Assembly (NCBI GenBank): GCA_031537795.1
Contig: JAVKNF010000017.1
Location: forward strand, 1-8,598
Direction: 5' to 3'
DNA: 8,598 nt
Origin: JAVKNF01 sp031537795
GTDB taxonomy: Bacteria; Pseudomonadota; Alphaproteobacteria; Rickettsiales; Deianiraeaceae
The position numbers and the translations under genes are program-made. Positions within the stretch are counted from its first letter, which is position 1. Each line of letters begins with the position of its first letter. The notes under the pieces were generated by a model, which was given only the letters and a program-made list of their open reading frames with translations, ran no database searches and had not been told where the DNA came from. Positions 1-6,838 of this stretch are shown here, in pieces.

Positions 1-180
1 ATCATGTGTCTTAAACTTATTTTCCTTATCAGGAATATTGAAAATCTGGTTCTTTTTTTTATCACTTTCGTTAACTTTAAAAAATGTTGCGTTTTTCACA
101 AAAGCTTCTTTTTTATCTTCTGTGATTTTCACAAGGTTTTTTGCTGGATAGGATTGATAAAAAGAGAGGGGATTTGATTT
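1..180 (-). CDS. Possible partial reading frame running off the left edge (unidentified)
   Basis: The minus strand is free of stops from position 180 to position 1 (60 codons), bounded upstream by TAA at 181-183. That is longer than expected by chance in DNA this A+T-rich. The distal part reads as a charged, lysine/asparagine/aspartate-rich polypeptide (for example KVNESDKKKNQIFNIPDKEN), like the real proteins of this window. There is no in-frame ATG. GTG codons occur at 132-130 and 99-97; the second is preceded by a purine-rich AAGAAG at a plausible ribosome-binding distance. Roughly its first 33 codons are the repeat copy at 81-176, and the peptide NPLSFYQSYP comes from the repeat core. It could be the start of a downstream gene, a gene invaded by the repeat, or a decayed remnant. 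The opposite strand is also open in the same codon register (ATG at 4, stop at 175-177, 57 codons), but its phenylalanine/cysteine-rich product looks like an antisense reading. I do not recognise a family. Confidence 0.3.
81..176 (+). repeat. Intergenic two-part repeat, copy 1 (inverted relative to copy 2)
   Basis: This copy has two parts. Part A (81-135) is an imperfect palindrome: its arms near 86-104 and 117-135 are about 60% complementary around a T-rich centre. Part B (145-176) is a 32-bp block whose exact reverse complement is at 8437-8468. A short T-tract followed by GC joins the parts, and the joint is also similar in copy 2. Part A matches 8474-8528 in direct orientation at 44 of 55 ungapped positions. 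Because A is palindromic, the whole A-B unit can be read as one element of about 92 bp, here in A-B order on the plus strand and reversed in copy 2. It lies 134 bp beyond the lnt stop. Confidence 0.8.
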
Positions 181-309
181 TTAGGTTAAAAAATAACCCT
201 AGATCTTTAAATCTTCATTGCATTTCTATGTAAAGTTTTAAGGAATTTTTGACCAACAGTTTACGCAAGTGATTTTGTGTTATGTATAAAAATAAATTTA
301 CAGAATTGT
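181..309. other. Non-coding spacer downstream of lnt
   Basis: No credible gene was seen between the lnt stop and the left repeat/open frame. There is no convincing intrinsic terminator. The only small hairpin (184-188 with 194-198, 5 bp, A-rich loop) is weak and has no T-tract on the operon strand. The 10-mer at 260-269 (tttacgcaag) recurs at the end of the right-hand repeat copy (8519-8528) and may be a remnant of a further repeat arm. Confidence 0.5.
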
Positions 310-1821
310 TCAAAAGAATGTTACGAAGATATCTTTTTTATTGAATAATGTTTTCATCATTATTTTACCGTTTTTATCTATAAAAGCAGATATTCCATTA
401 TTTGAAAGACGAATAACAGGTAAATTCAGCCTAGCCGCGGTCCATTGAGCCATTGCAAGATGTTGATAAGGGGAATTTGTGTTTCCTGCCCAAACATCAT
501 TAGTTAGATTAATTATTACCTGTGGTTTATTTTTATATTGAAATTTCTCTTTAATTTTAAAGAATTGCTCGGTGAAAATTATATCATAACAAACTGCCGG
601 TATCATAATTGGTAGATTTTGATACATAACAGCATCGTCATTTTCATTTTCAATTGCAAAATCCGACTCTCCTGCTATTGCAGTTATAAATTTTTTCGGT
701 AATAATTTTCTAAAAGGAATATATTCTCCAAACGGAACTAGATTCCTTTTTTTATAAACACCCAATAATGTTCCATTTTTATTCAAGAAATAAATAACAT
801 TATAAACTTTATTCTTCATTTCCTCGAAAAAAGTACCACCTGCTACTAAAACAGAGCTATCATTTGGAAGTAAATTTCCAAGAATTACAGATAATTCTCC
901 TTTATTTTCGAGTGGAAATTTGATCATATCTTCTGGCATCATGTAGATTGAATTTAATGTTGTTTTTTTTGTATTAATTTGCATTTCATTTATTGCAATC
1001 CCTAGTGTTTTATAGGGATTCATTTTTAATTTCTCTTTCGCGCTAATATTAGGTTGTATTCCAAAAAATAAAATATTGTATCTTTCTTGTAAAGAAAATG
1101 AAATTTTAAATAAACCAAACAAAAAATTAAATACAAAAAAAAACAAAAGGAGATAAAAGAATATTTTATCTCCTTTTGTTTTTTTTTTATGAAAATAAAT
1201 TACAGGAGTTAAAACAATTAAAAAAAATATAAATGAAAAAATATAAATATTCATAAATTTTGGCAAAATTTGTAAAAATGGAGCATAACTAAAAAAATAG
1301 CCAAACACTTGCCAAGGAAAGCCGTTAAATAAATAATTTCCTCTTAAATATTCTGCACAAATGAAGAAAGATGTAAATAAAATTATTTTTAAAGTTAAAT
1401 TATTTATTTTAAATTTATTAATACAAAATTTATAAATTAAAATAGCTAATGAGAATAACGGGCTTAAAATTACAATTGGGAGTAGAAATGCAAAAGGAAC
1501 AAGAAACCAAAATGAAGAAATATCAGAAGTTAAAGGGTGTACAAGCCAGTAAAATTGAGACAAAACATAACCTGAAAAAAAATAAAAACACTTCTTGAAA
1601 AAATTTATATAATTGTATTTTCCTTCTGTTTTTGCTTTTATTAATTTTCTATAAAGAAAGTCATTTTCTGTTTCTAAAAAAAACAAAGAAAAAGATGTAA
1701 ATAAAATTGGCAAAACAGAATAAGGGCTTGAGGCGAAAAAATTAATCGAACCTAGTAGAAATAACTTTAATTTCCATTTTTTTTGTAATTTTAATAAAAT
1801 TGCACTTAAATAATTCTTCAT
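310..1821 (-). CDS. lnt: Apolipoprotein N-acyltransferase Lnt
   Basis: Inner-membrane enzyme that transfers an acyl chain from a phospholipid to the N-terminal cysteine of diacylated lipoproteins, the last step of lipoprotein maturation. The product is 503 aa, a normal length for the family. Hydrophobic segments fill the first ~240 residues (about 18-34, 35-49, 71-93, 103-131, 143-157, 191-210 and 219-239), with the family motif around GNYLFNGFPW (161-170). A nitrilase-type domain follows. The catalytic triad is visible as E297 (MPED), K358 (YKKRNLVPFGEY) and C411 (PAVCYD), and E366 matches the conserved loop glutamate. Further family blocks are NLTNDVWAGN and IRLSNNGISAFID. The ATG overlaps the lipB stop by 4 nt (ATGA), which suggests translational coupling, and it is the last gene of the operon. 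A perfect hairpin lies within codons 212-229, in the loop and start of the last membrane helix before the catalytic domain. Identification is secure. Confidence 0.95.
   Translation of the reverse strand: MKNYLSAILLKLQKKWKLKLFLLGSINFFASSPYSVLPILFTSFSLFFLETENDFLYRKLIKAKTEGKYNYINFFKKCFYFFSGYVLSQFYWLVHPLTSDISSFWFLVPFAFLLPIVILSPLFSLAILIYKFCINKFKINNLTLKIILFTSFFICAEYLRGNYLFNGFPWQVFGYFFSYAPFLQILPKFMNIYIFSFIFFLIVLTPVIYFHKKKTKGDKIFFYLLLFFFVFNFLFGLFKISFSLQERYNILFFGIQPNISAKEKLKMNPYKTLGIAINEMQINTKKTTLNSIYMMPEDMIKFPLENKGELSVILGNLLPNDSSVLVAGGTFFEEMKNKVYNVIYFLNKNGTLLGVYKKRNLVPFGEYIPFRKLLPKKFITAIAGESDFAIENENDDAVMYQNLPIMIPAVCYDIIFTEQFFKIKEKFQYKNKPQVIINLTNDVWAGNTNSPYQHLAMAQWTAARLNLPVIRLSNNGISAFIDKNGKIMMKTLFNKKDIFVTFF
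1135..1187. repeat. Perfect 24-bp hairpin with A- and T-tracts inside lnt
   Basis: Arms 1135-1158 and 1164-1187 are exact reverse complements, separated by a 5-nt loop (1159-1163). Each outer end is a run of nine A or T, and the inner stem holds CAAAAGGAGATAAAA and its complement. On either strand this resembles an intrinsic terminator (A-tract, stem, U-tract). It is fully translated in lnt, giving HKKKTKGDK followed by IFFYLLLFFF. Part of the pairing comes from a lysine-rich loop running into a phenylalanine/leucine-rich helix, but that alone does not force the central matches. The low G+C of the stem (four G-C-type pairs per arm at most) makes real termination uncertain. Confidence 0.85.
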
Positions 1822-2483
1822 TCTGAAAATATATATTCTCTATTATAAAATAATTTTGTTTTTGCAAGTATAATTTTTTTAAAATCCTCAATCTTTATTA
1901 TTTTACTATTTTTTTTTAATTCTTGAACAGAAGTAATTCCTGTTTTAATATCACAAGATTTTATGAATTTAAAAGGGTCTAAACTATTATTATAATTTAT
2001 TGAGAAACCATAAATCATATTATTTTTTGAAATTCTTAAACCTATAAAAGCAATTTTTTTATTTTCTTGTTTGTCATCTTTAACCCAAATACCTCTTCCT
2101 TCTTGTTCGTTTCTAAAGCTTTTTATTTCAATTTGTTTTAAAGATTCAATAATTATATCTTCTATCTTCTCTATAAGAAAATTAATATCGAATTTATTTT
2201 TTTCATTATTTTTCATAAACCATTTTTTTAAATCTAAAGCAAAATAACAAATAATTTGGCCCTCTCCGTGAAAAGTCCAAAGCCCGCCCCTTTTACTTTT
2301 TTGAGTTTTTATATTGTTGATAGATTTTGGAATTTCAGAATTTTGAATTGAATTTCCGTAAGTATAAATTGCTTCGTGTTCAAAAATATAAACTAATTCT
2401 TGTCTTTTATTTATATAATCTTGAAGAAGATTTTCAATTTCTTCATATTTTTCTGTTTTTTTGTTTGAAATAATAAATTGCAT
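1818..2483 (-). CDS. lipB: Octanoyl-[acyl-carrier-protein]:protein octanoyltransferase LipB
   Basis: Cytoplasmic enzyme that moves octanoate from acyl carrier protein to lipoyl domains of 2-oxoacid dehydrogenases and the glycine cleavage system; LipA then adds sulfur. The product is 221 aa, the usual length. The signature RGGLWTFHGEGQ (65-76) matches the family RGG..T.HGPGQ with H72. The catalytic lysine lies in KKIAFIGLR (K143 by alignment of the KIA motif), and the catalytic cysteine is C177 in KSCDIKTGITSVQEL. Two positions depart from the usual consensus: the residue after C177 is aspartate rather than glycine, and the usual HG of the substrate loop reads YG (MIYGFSIN). ATG at 2483 begins 3 nt after the lptD stop, with purine-rich GAAGAAG about 12-18 nt upstream, supplied by the end of lptD. 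The stop overlaps the lnt ATG. It looks active. Confidence 0.94.
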   Translation of the reverse strand: MQFIISNKKTEKYEEIENLLQDYINKRQELVYIFEHEAIYTYGNSIQNSEIPKSINNIKTQKSKRGGLWTFHGEGQIICYFALDLKKWFMKNNEKNKFDINFLIEKIEDIIIESLKQIEIKSFRNEQEGRGIWVKDDKQENKKIAFIGLRISKNNMIYGFSINYNNSLDPFKFIKSCDIKTGITSVQELKKNSKIIKIEDFKKIILAKTKLFYNREYIFSE

Positions 2484-2486
2484 AAA

Positions 2487-5060
2487 TTACATGTCTTCTT
2501 CTGTAAAAACATTGTTAGGGAGCTTTCTGTTTCCAGGTTTAATTTTAGTTTCAAATTTAATAATTGGTTGGAATTTAAATGTATAACTTACTAGATTGCC
2601 TATATTTCCAACAGTAAAGAAATTCGCATTAACAATAAAACCAATTACAAAACAAGAATGTCGATAGAATATACCAGAATTTATATTCGTTATGCCAGTT
2701 TTACCGTTTGGAAAATTAATAGTAGCTTCTTCAGACAGATTAAAACCGAAAGAGGATTGTATAAATAAATTCTTCATTATATTTATTCTAGTAGACAAAC
2801 CTAAAGTGGAGATTTCCCTGTTAAAAAAAGAAGCTTCTCTTGCAATAAACATTTGATATACTCCTACATTTAAAATTCCATTAAATAAATTAATCATAGC
2901 TACTTGATTAAGCTCTAAAAGAGTTCCATTTTTTATATCTAAGCGATAATTTCCTTTATATATAGCTCCTTTTACATTAAAACCAAATTCTCCTACAAAA
3001 TTAGAAAACCCTATTGAGTTTAAACCAGAAAATGAAGTTACATAACTTCCAAGTGGATTGTAAATATTATTTTGTATCGCTCCCCCTGCAAAAAAAAATA
3101 TATCATGAGAGTATTCGTGCTTTAAATTTAGACCACCATAAGGAGAAATTCCGTAATCGTATATAGAAAGACCTCCACTTCTGAATGTTTCATAAAAATT
3201 GTAATAATTTAAAGTAAATAAATAATAGGTATCATTTATAAAAGTATTTTTATCAAAAAATGCTTGATTTACTCTAATTCCTATTTTTGGGTCTATTATT
3301 GTTGTTCCTAAATTTGAATTAGAAATTAAAATATAATTTAACATTATATTAGACTGAAAACCCTGCCTTGTAAAGTTTGTCCGCATATTAGTTCCTAAAA
3401 ATTGAGGGCTATTTAATATATAAGCATAATTACCTAAAACATAAACATTACTATAAGTTAAGCTGTTATTATTAAAACTCTCCGCTCCGTTTATTCCTAT
3501 GAAATTTGGAGCAATCGCAGTTTGATTTGTCGATATATTTGTAAGATTATGAAATTCTAAATACGGAGTAAAATTTGCACTTAATTTAATACCGTTGTTA
3601 AAGATGTAAGAAAGATCATATCCAGTTTTTATTCTTGCTTGAAAATGATTATAAGCAGATTGTGTATTTATATATGAACTTTGGAAATCATAAAAGAATT
3701 TACCCCCAATAAAGTCTAGATTTGTTTGCATCATAGATCTTATAATAGGCATATATTGAGGCACTATATTTTGGTTAAACCTCATCATTGTCTGTCTGTA
3801 CTCAACAATTTCAATAGAGTGAAAGGAGTTCTTTTCAACATAATTTAATTGAATTCTATTTCTTAAATAAGGAGTATAATTCATTTTATAAATATATAAA
3901 ATATTTGGATCAGAAATATAAGTCCAGTCAATATTTAGAAATAAATTCTCTCTGAAAGCTATAAAACTTTTTGCTTTTAAAAAACCTCTATATCCCATTA
4001 ATTGATATCCGTTTGAATCTAACTTACCTAAACCTGAATCATTTATTAATTGAGTTCTATCTGTTAAAAGCCCTGTAAATCTATAATAATTTTGGTAACC
4101 GTATTCATTTGAAATTAAATGCCTGAAATCCAACCCAAAAGAACTCTCCCTCATTCTTTGAAAGTCTAGAGGCATTAGAGTTGGGTCATTTGTTGTCTTT
4201 TGTGAACTTAAACCCGGTATTGAAAAATACTGACTCCTACTAATTATTAAATCAATATTATTTGATATTCTAAAGTAGATTGGTATTTCAATTCCTTGTT
4301 GCCTTAAACCTAAAGAAGTTAATCTTGGAGGCATTACACCGCTTTGAACTTCTTTCATATTAAAAGATAAATACGGGAAATAAAAAATAGGAATAGGCCC
4401 TAACCTAAAAACAACATTCTTTAAATAAGCTGTACGTGTATTTTTATTTACTTCTATTTCACTAGAATAAACAGACCAAGGGTTTAAAATATAAGACCAT
4501 TCAGTTTTATTTAAGCCATTTCTATAAACTAAATTGTGTTTTGGTTCCTGTATTTCATTTATTTTGTACATTCCGTTTTTTTCGATCTCTTCCCTTTGTT
4601 TTTCAAGCTCTTTATCAGGAATTATACAAGAAGACAGAATACAATCTTCCAATATATATACTTCATCATCCTTTTCAATTGCCTTTCTTGCAAAAAATGA
4701 AATTCCGTCATCTCCTGGAAACAACTGTATATCATTTAAATAAGAGTTATTTTTTGAGGAATTATAAAATATTTTACTACCAAAAATATAAGTTCCGTCG
4801 TCAAGTAAAATTTTCACAGGTTTATCTGTAAAAAATAATTGATTTTCTGGATTGTTACTTTCATTTTTATTAATTTTTAGAAAGTTAAATTCATCAGAAG
4901 AAAATACAATATCGGTTTTTTTCAGTAAAACATCTCCTTTGAAAATTGATATCTCTTTATCTTTTTTTGCATAATCAGACTGAATTAAAATATTATCTAA
5001 ATCTTTTGATTGTAAATTTTTAAGATTAAATAAATAAAAAATCAATAAAAGAAACAACAC
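2487..5060 (-). CDS. lptD: LPS assembly outer-membrane protein LptD (OstA/Imp)
   Basis: Outer-membrane barrel that, plugged by LptE, inserts lipopolysaccharide into the outer leaflet at the end of the Lpt bridge. The product is about 857 aa. A hydrophobic N-terminal segment (about 2-17) looks like a signal peptide. Residues ~20-130 form the OstA/LptA-like beta domain (SDYAKKDKEISIFKGDVLLK). The family blocks GPIPIFYFPYLSF (221-233) and SGVMPPRLTSLGLRQQGIE (240-258) begin the barrel, and the rest has the alternating aromatic pattern of beta strands. Cysteines are sparse: C140 and C145 after the N-terminal domain and C803 near the end, so a reduced version of the inter-domain disulfide seen in other LptD proteins is possible. 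No ATG is available at the 5' end: GTG at 5060 is the first usable start after an in-frame TGA, with TTG at 5057 next. The gene follows ftsQ after 64 nt and ends 3 nt before lipB. Confidence 0.93.
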   Translation of the reverse strand: MLFLLLIFYLFNLKNLQSKDLDNILIQSDYAKKDKEISIFKGDVLLKKTDIVFSSDEFNFLKINKNESNNPENQLFFTDKPVKILLDDGTYIFGSKIFYNSSKNNSYLNDIQLFPGDDGISFFARKAIEKDDEVYILEDCILSSCIIPDKELEKQREEIEKNGMYKINEIQEPKHNLVYRNGLNKTEWSYILNPWSVYSSEIEVNKNTRTAYLKNVVFRLGPIPIFYFPYLSFNMKEVQSGVMPPRLTSLGLRQQGIEIPIYFRISNNIDLIISRSQYFSIPGLSSQKTTNDPTLMPLDFQRMRESSFGLDFRHLISNEYGYQNYYRFTGLLTDRTQLINDSGLGKLDSNGYQLMGYRGFLKAKSFIAFRENLFLNIDWTYISDPNILYIYKMNYTPYLRNRIQLNYVEKNSFHSIEIVEYRQTMMRFNQNIVPQYMPIIRSMMQTNLDFIGGKFFYDFQSSYINTQSAYNHFQARIKTGYDLSYIFNNGIKLSANFTPYLEFHNLTNISTNQTAIAPNFIGINGAESFNNNSLTYSNVYVLGNYAYILNSPQFLGTNMRTNFTRQGFQSNIMLNYILISNSNLGTTIIDPKIGIRVNQAFFDKNTFINDTYYLFTLNYYNFYETFRSGGLSIYDYGISPYGGLNLKHEYSHDIFFFAGGAIQNNIYNPLGSYVTSFSGLNSIGFSNFVGEFGFNVKGAIYKGNYRLDIKNGTLLELNQVAMINLFNGILNVGVYQMFIAREASFFNREISTLGLSTRINIMKNLFIQSSFGFNLSEEATINFPNGKTGITNINSGIFYRHSCFVIGFIVNANFFTVGNIGNLVSYTFKFQPIIKFETKIKPGNRKLPNNVFTEEDM

Positions 5061-5066
5061 CTTCTT
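5060..5066 (-). promoter_or_regulatory. Shine-Dalgarno-like AAGAAGG abutting the lptD start
   Basis: On the minus strand AAGAAGG runs directly into the proposed GTG start at 5060, leaving no normal spacing. If it is the ribosome-binding site, initiation would more likely use a later codon, such as the TTG at 5047-5045 (codon 6). That would shorten an already compact signal peptide. The true start is therefore open. Confidence 0.3.
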
Positions 5067-5124
5067 TTGAAATTCTTGATTTCTTAATAAAAGTCAATTT
5101 TTTTAATTCAAATTTAGAAATTGA

Positions 5125-5934
5125 TTAACTTTCAAAAATAAATCCTTCTATTCTTAAATCTATTATTTTATAATTATTAGAATTTTCTAATTTAATGTAT
5201 TTCAAGACAGCTTCCTCTATTTTATTTCTTGGGAGCATTAATTTAAGGCCGTTTTTCATAAAAAAATTAAATCTTTGAGTGTTTGTAAGTTCTATAAAAT
5301 TTATTTTATTTTCAATCTTGTATTTTTTGACAATGTTCAAAATATATTCAAAGTTATATTTAATGTTTTCATTATTTTTTATTAAAATAAGATCATCTAT
5401 TTTCATAATTTGATTAAAATTATCTAGATTCTCATTGACATAAATTGAGACATAATCTTCTTTTATTAATTTTAAAAAATCATTTTTATCACTAAAAACA
5501 AGAGCAATCGGCTCGAATTCAAGTATATTCAAAAAAATAATATTATCAAAAAAAGATCTACTTAAACTAACATCTTTTATAAATCTTAATTCTTTTATTT
5601 TATTTTCAATTTCTATAGATGAAAATTTCTCTTTTTGCATTTCTTTGAATAAATTTAGAAGAAATTCACTTTTAATTCTTTTATTTCCGTTAATTATTAA
5701 TTTTAAATCTGGGCTGTTTAAATTTATCTTTTTTTTTATCTTGCTCTGAAAGGTTTCTCCAAGATTCAAAATGTTTGATGTATTTTTTAAAAATAGAAAA
5801 ACAAAAAAACTGAATAAAATTATTATTACAATTTTTTTTAATTTATAAAAAAAATATCTTAAATTTCTTTTAATAATAATTAAATCAATTGAAGTTTTGT
5901 ATATTAAATTATTCTCAAATTCCGCATCTGGCAT
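5125..5934 (-). CDS. ftsQ: Cell division protein FtsQ (POTRA domain)
   Basis: Bitopic inner-membrane divisome protein that links early components to FtsB/FtsL and the septal peptidoglycan synthase. The product is 269 aa. The order of parts is typical: a short basic cytoplasmic tail (1-34), one membrane helix (IVIIILFSFFVFLFL, about 35-49), a periplasmic POTRA domain (about 78-148, LKLIINGNKRIKSEFLLNLF through ILEFEPIALVF), then the FtsQ beta domain ending in IIDLRIEGFIFES, like the family VDLR ending. Sequence identity is naturally low in this family, so the call rests on this architecture and on the position directly after ddl, the classic division/cell-wall cluster order. The ATG at 5934 lies inside the last codons of ddl (20-nt overlap) without a clear Shine-Dalgarno, which suggests coupling. 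The usual next gene ftsA is absent; lptD follows instead. Confidence 0.88.
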   Translation of the reverse strand: MPDAEFENNLIYKTSIDLIIIKRNLRYFFYKLKKIVIIILFSFFVFLFLKNTSNILNLGETFQSKIKKKINLNSPDLKLIINGNKRIKSEFLLNLFKEMQKEKFSSIEIENKIKELRFIKDVSLSRSFFDNIIFLNILEFEPIALVFSDKNDFLKLIKEDYVSIYVNENLDNFNQIMKIDDLILIKNNENIKYNFEYILNIVKKYKIENKINFIELTNTQRFNFFMKNGLKLMLPRNKIEEAVLKYIKLENSNNYKIIDLRIEGFIFES

Positions 5935-6838
5935 TATTTATCAAAGTTTCAACAATATCTTTAAATTCTATTCCAATTTTTTTTGCAACATTAGGAACTA
6001 TAGATGTTTTCGTGCAACCGGGGTTGTTATTTATTTCGCTCATAAAAGGTTGTAAATTTTTATCAATTAAAAAATCAATTCTTGATATACAATTCAAACC
6101 TATTGCATTGTGTAAATTTTCAGACCATTTCATCATATTGGAAATTGTACTTTTATCTAAATCTTCCGGCTCGAAATGAATAGATTTTCCTTCTTGGTAT
6201 TTAGACTCGAATGTGTAGAATTCATCTTTTGGCTTTACTTCTTCTATTCCTATAGCTTTATTATTAAGAATTACAACAAACACCTCTCTTGCACTTTCAA
6301 TAAATTCTTCGATCATAAATTCTTTAGAATTTGTTTTGAATTTATAATCTGAAAGATCTAGAGAAAAATCAGCAACAAATGCATCAATAGAAGACCCATC
6401 TCTTGTTGGCTTGATAAAAAATTTATTATATTTTTTTAACTCTGAATTTCTAATTAATTCTTTCCATCTTCCATTTTTTATATCTTCTTTTCCGCAGTAA
6501 ATATCATCTTTTGTAGGTATTTTTAATTCTTTCATAAATTGCTTTGAAATTTTTTTATCAAATGCAAATGAAGATTCAGAAAAACCACTATGAGTATATG
6601 GAATTTGCATTATATCTAAAAGACCAGAAAGTCTTCCATCTTCTCCAAAAGTACCGTACATTCCATTAAAAACTAAATCTGGCTTTATTTTTATAATTTC
6701 TAAAGGTAAATCTTTACTAAATTCTAAAAGATAAACATTGTGCCCTAATTCTTGTAAAGCGATTTCAAAATCCCCAACAGAAAGCTTCGAAACTTCACCT
6801 TCTGTTACACTTCCTCCGAAAATTAAAGCTATTTTCAT
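5915..6838 (-). CDS. ddl: D-alanine--D-alanine ligase Ddl
   Basis: ATP-grasp enzyme of the cytoplasm that joins two D-alanines for the peptidoglycan stem peptide. The product is 307 aa, normal for DdlB-type ligases. The N-terminal motif GGSVTEGEVS matches GG.S.EREVS, with the expected glutamate. The ATP-grasp part shows KPTRDGSSIDAF (equivalent of the PSREGSS loop), FESKYQEGKS with the omega-loop tyrosine, SRIDF, and the metal-binding MSEINNNPGCTKTSIVP. Retention of the tyrosine fits D-Ala-D-Ala rather than D-Ala-D-lactate activity. The motif around NNNPGCTKT differs from the usual NT.PGMT, and EGEVS replaces EREVS; neither removes a residue I would expect to be essential. The ATG overlaps the lysS stop by 4 nt (ATGA), and the 3' end overlaps ftsQ by 20 nt. 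Confidence 0.94.
   Translation of the reverse strand: MKIALIFGGSVTEGEVSKLSVGDFEIALQELGHNVYLLEFSKDLPLEIIKIKPDLVFNGMYGTFGEDGRLSGLLDIMQIPYTHSGFSESSFAFDKKISKQFMKELKIPTKDDIYCGKEDIKNGRWKELIRNSELKKYNKFFIKPTRDGSSIDAFVADFSLDLSDYKFKTNSKEFMIEEFIESAREVFVVILNNKAIGIEEVKPKDEFYTFESKYQEGKSIHFEPEDLDKSTISNMMKWSENLHNAIGLNCISRIDFLIDKNLQPFMSEINNNPGCTKTSIVPNVAKKIGIEFKDIVETLINNARCGI

Noticed and set aside
4534..4831. Two overlapping plus-strand open frames opposite lptD
   Set aside because: They lie antisense to well-supported LptD sequence, have cysteine/serine/phenylalanine-rich products typical of antisense readings, and show no start signal.
5094..5124. 7-bp inverted repeat (5094-5100 with 5118-5124) in the ftsQ-lptD gap, as a terminator
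   Set aside because: The stem is short and A+T-rich, the loop is 17 nt and there is no clear T-tract on the minus strand; such matches are expected by chance at this base composition.
5889..6179. Plus-strand open frame opposite the ddl/ftsQ junction
   Set aside because: It is antisense to conserved Ddl motifs; nothing in it resembles a protein family.
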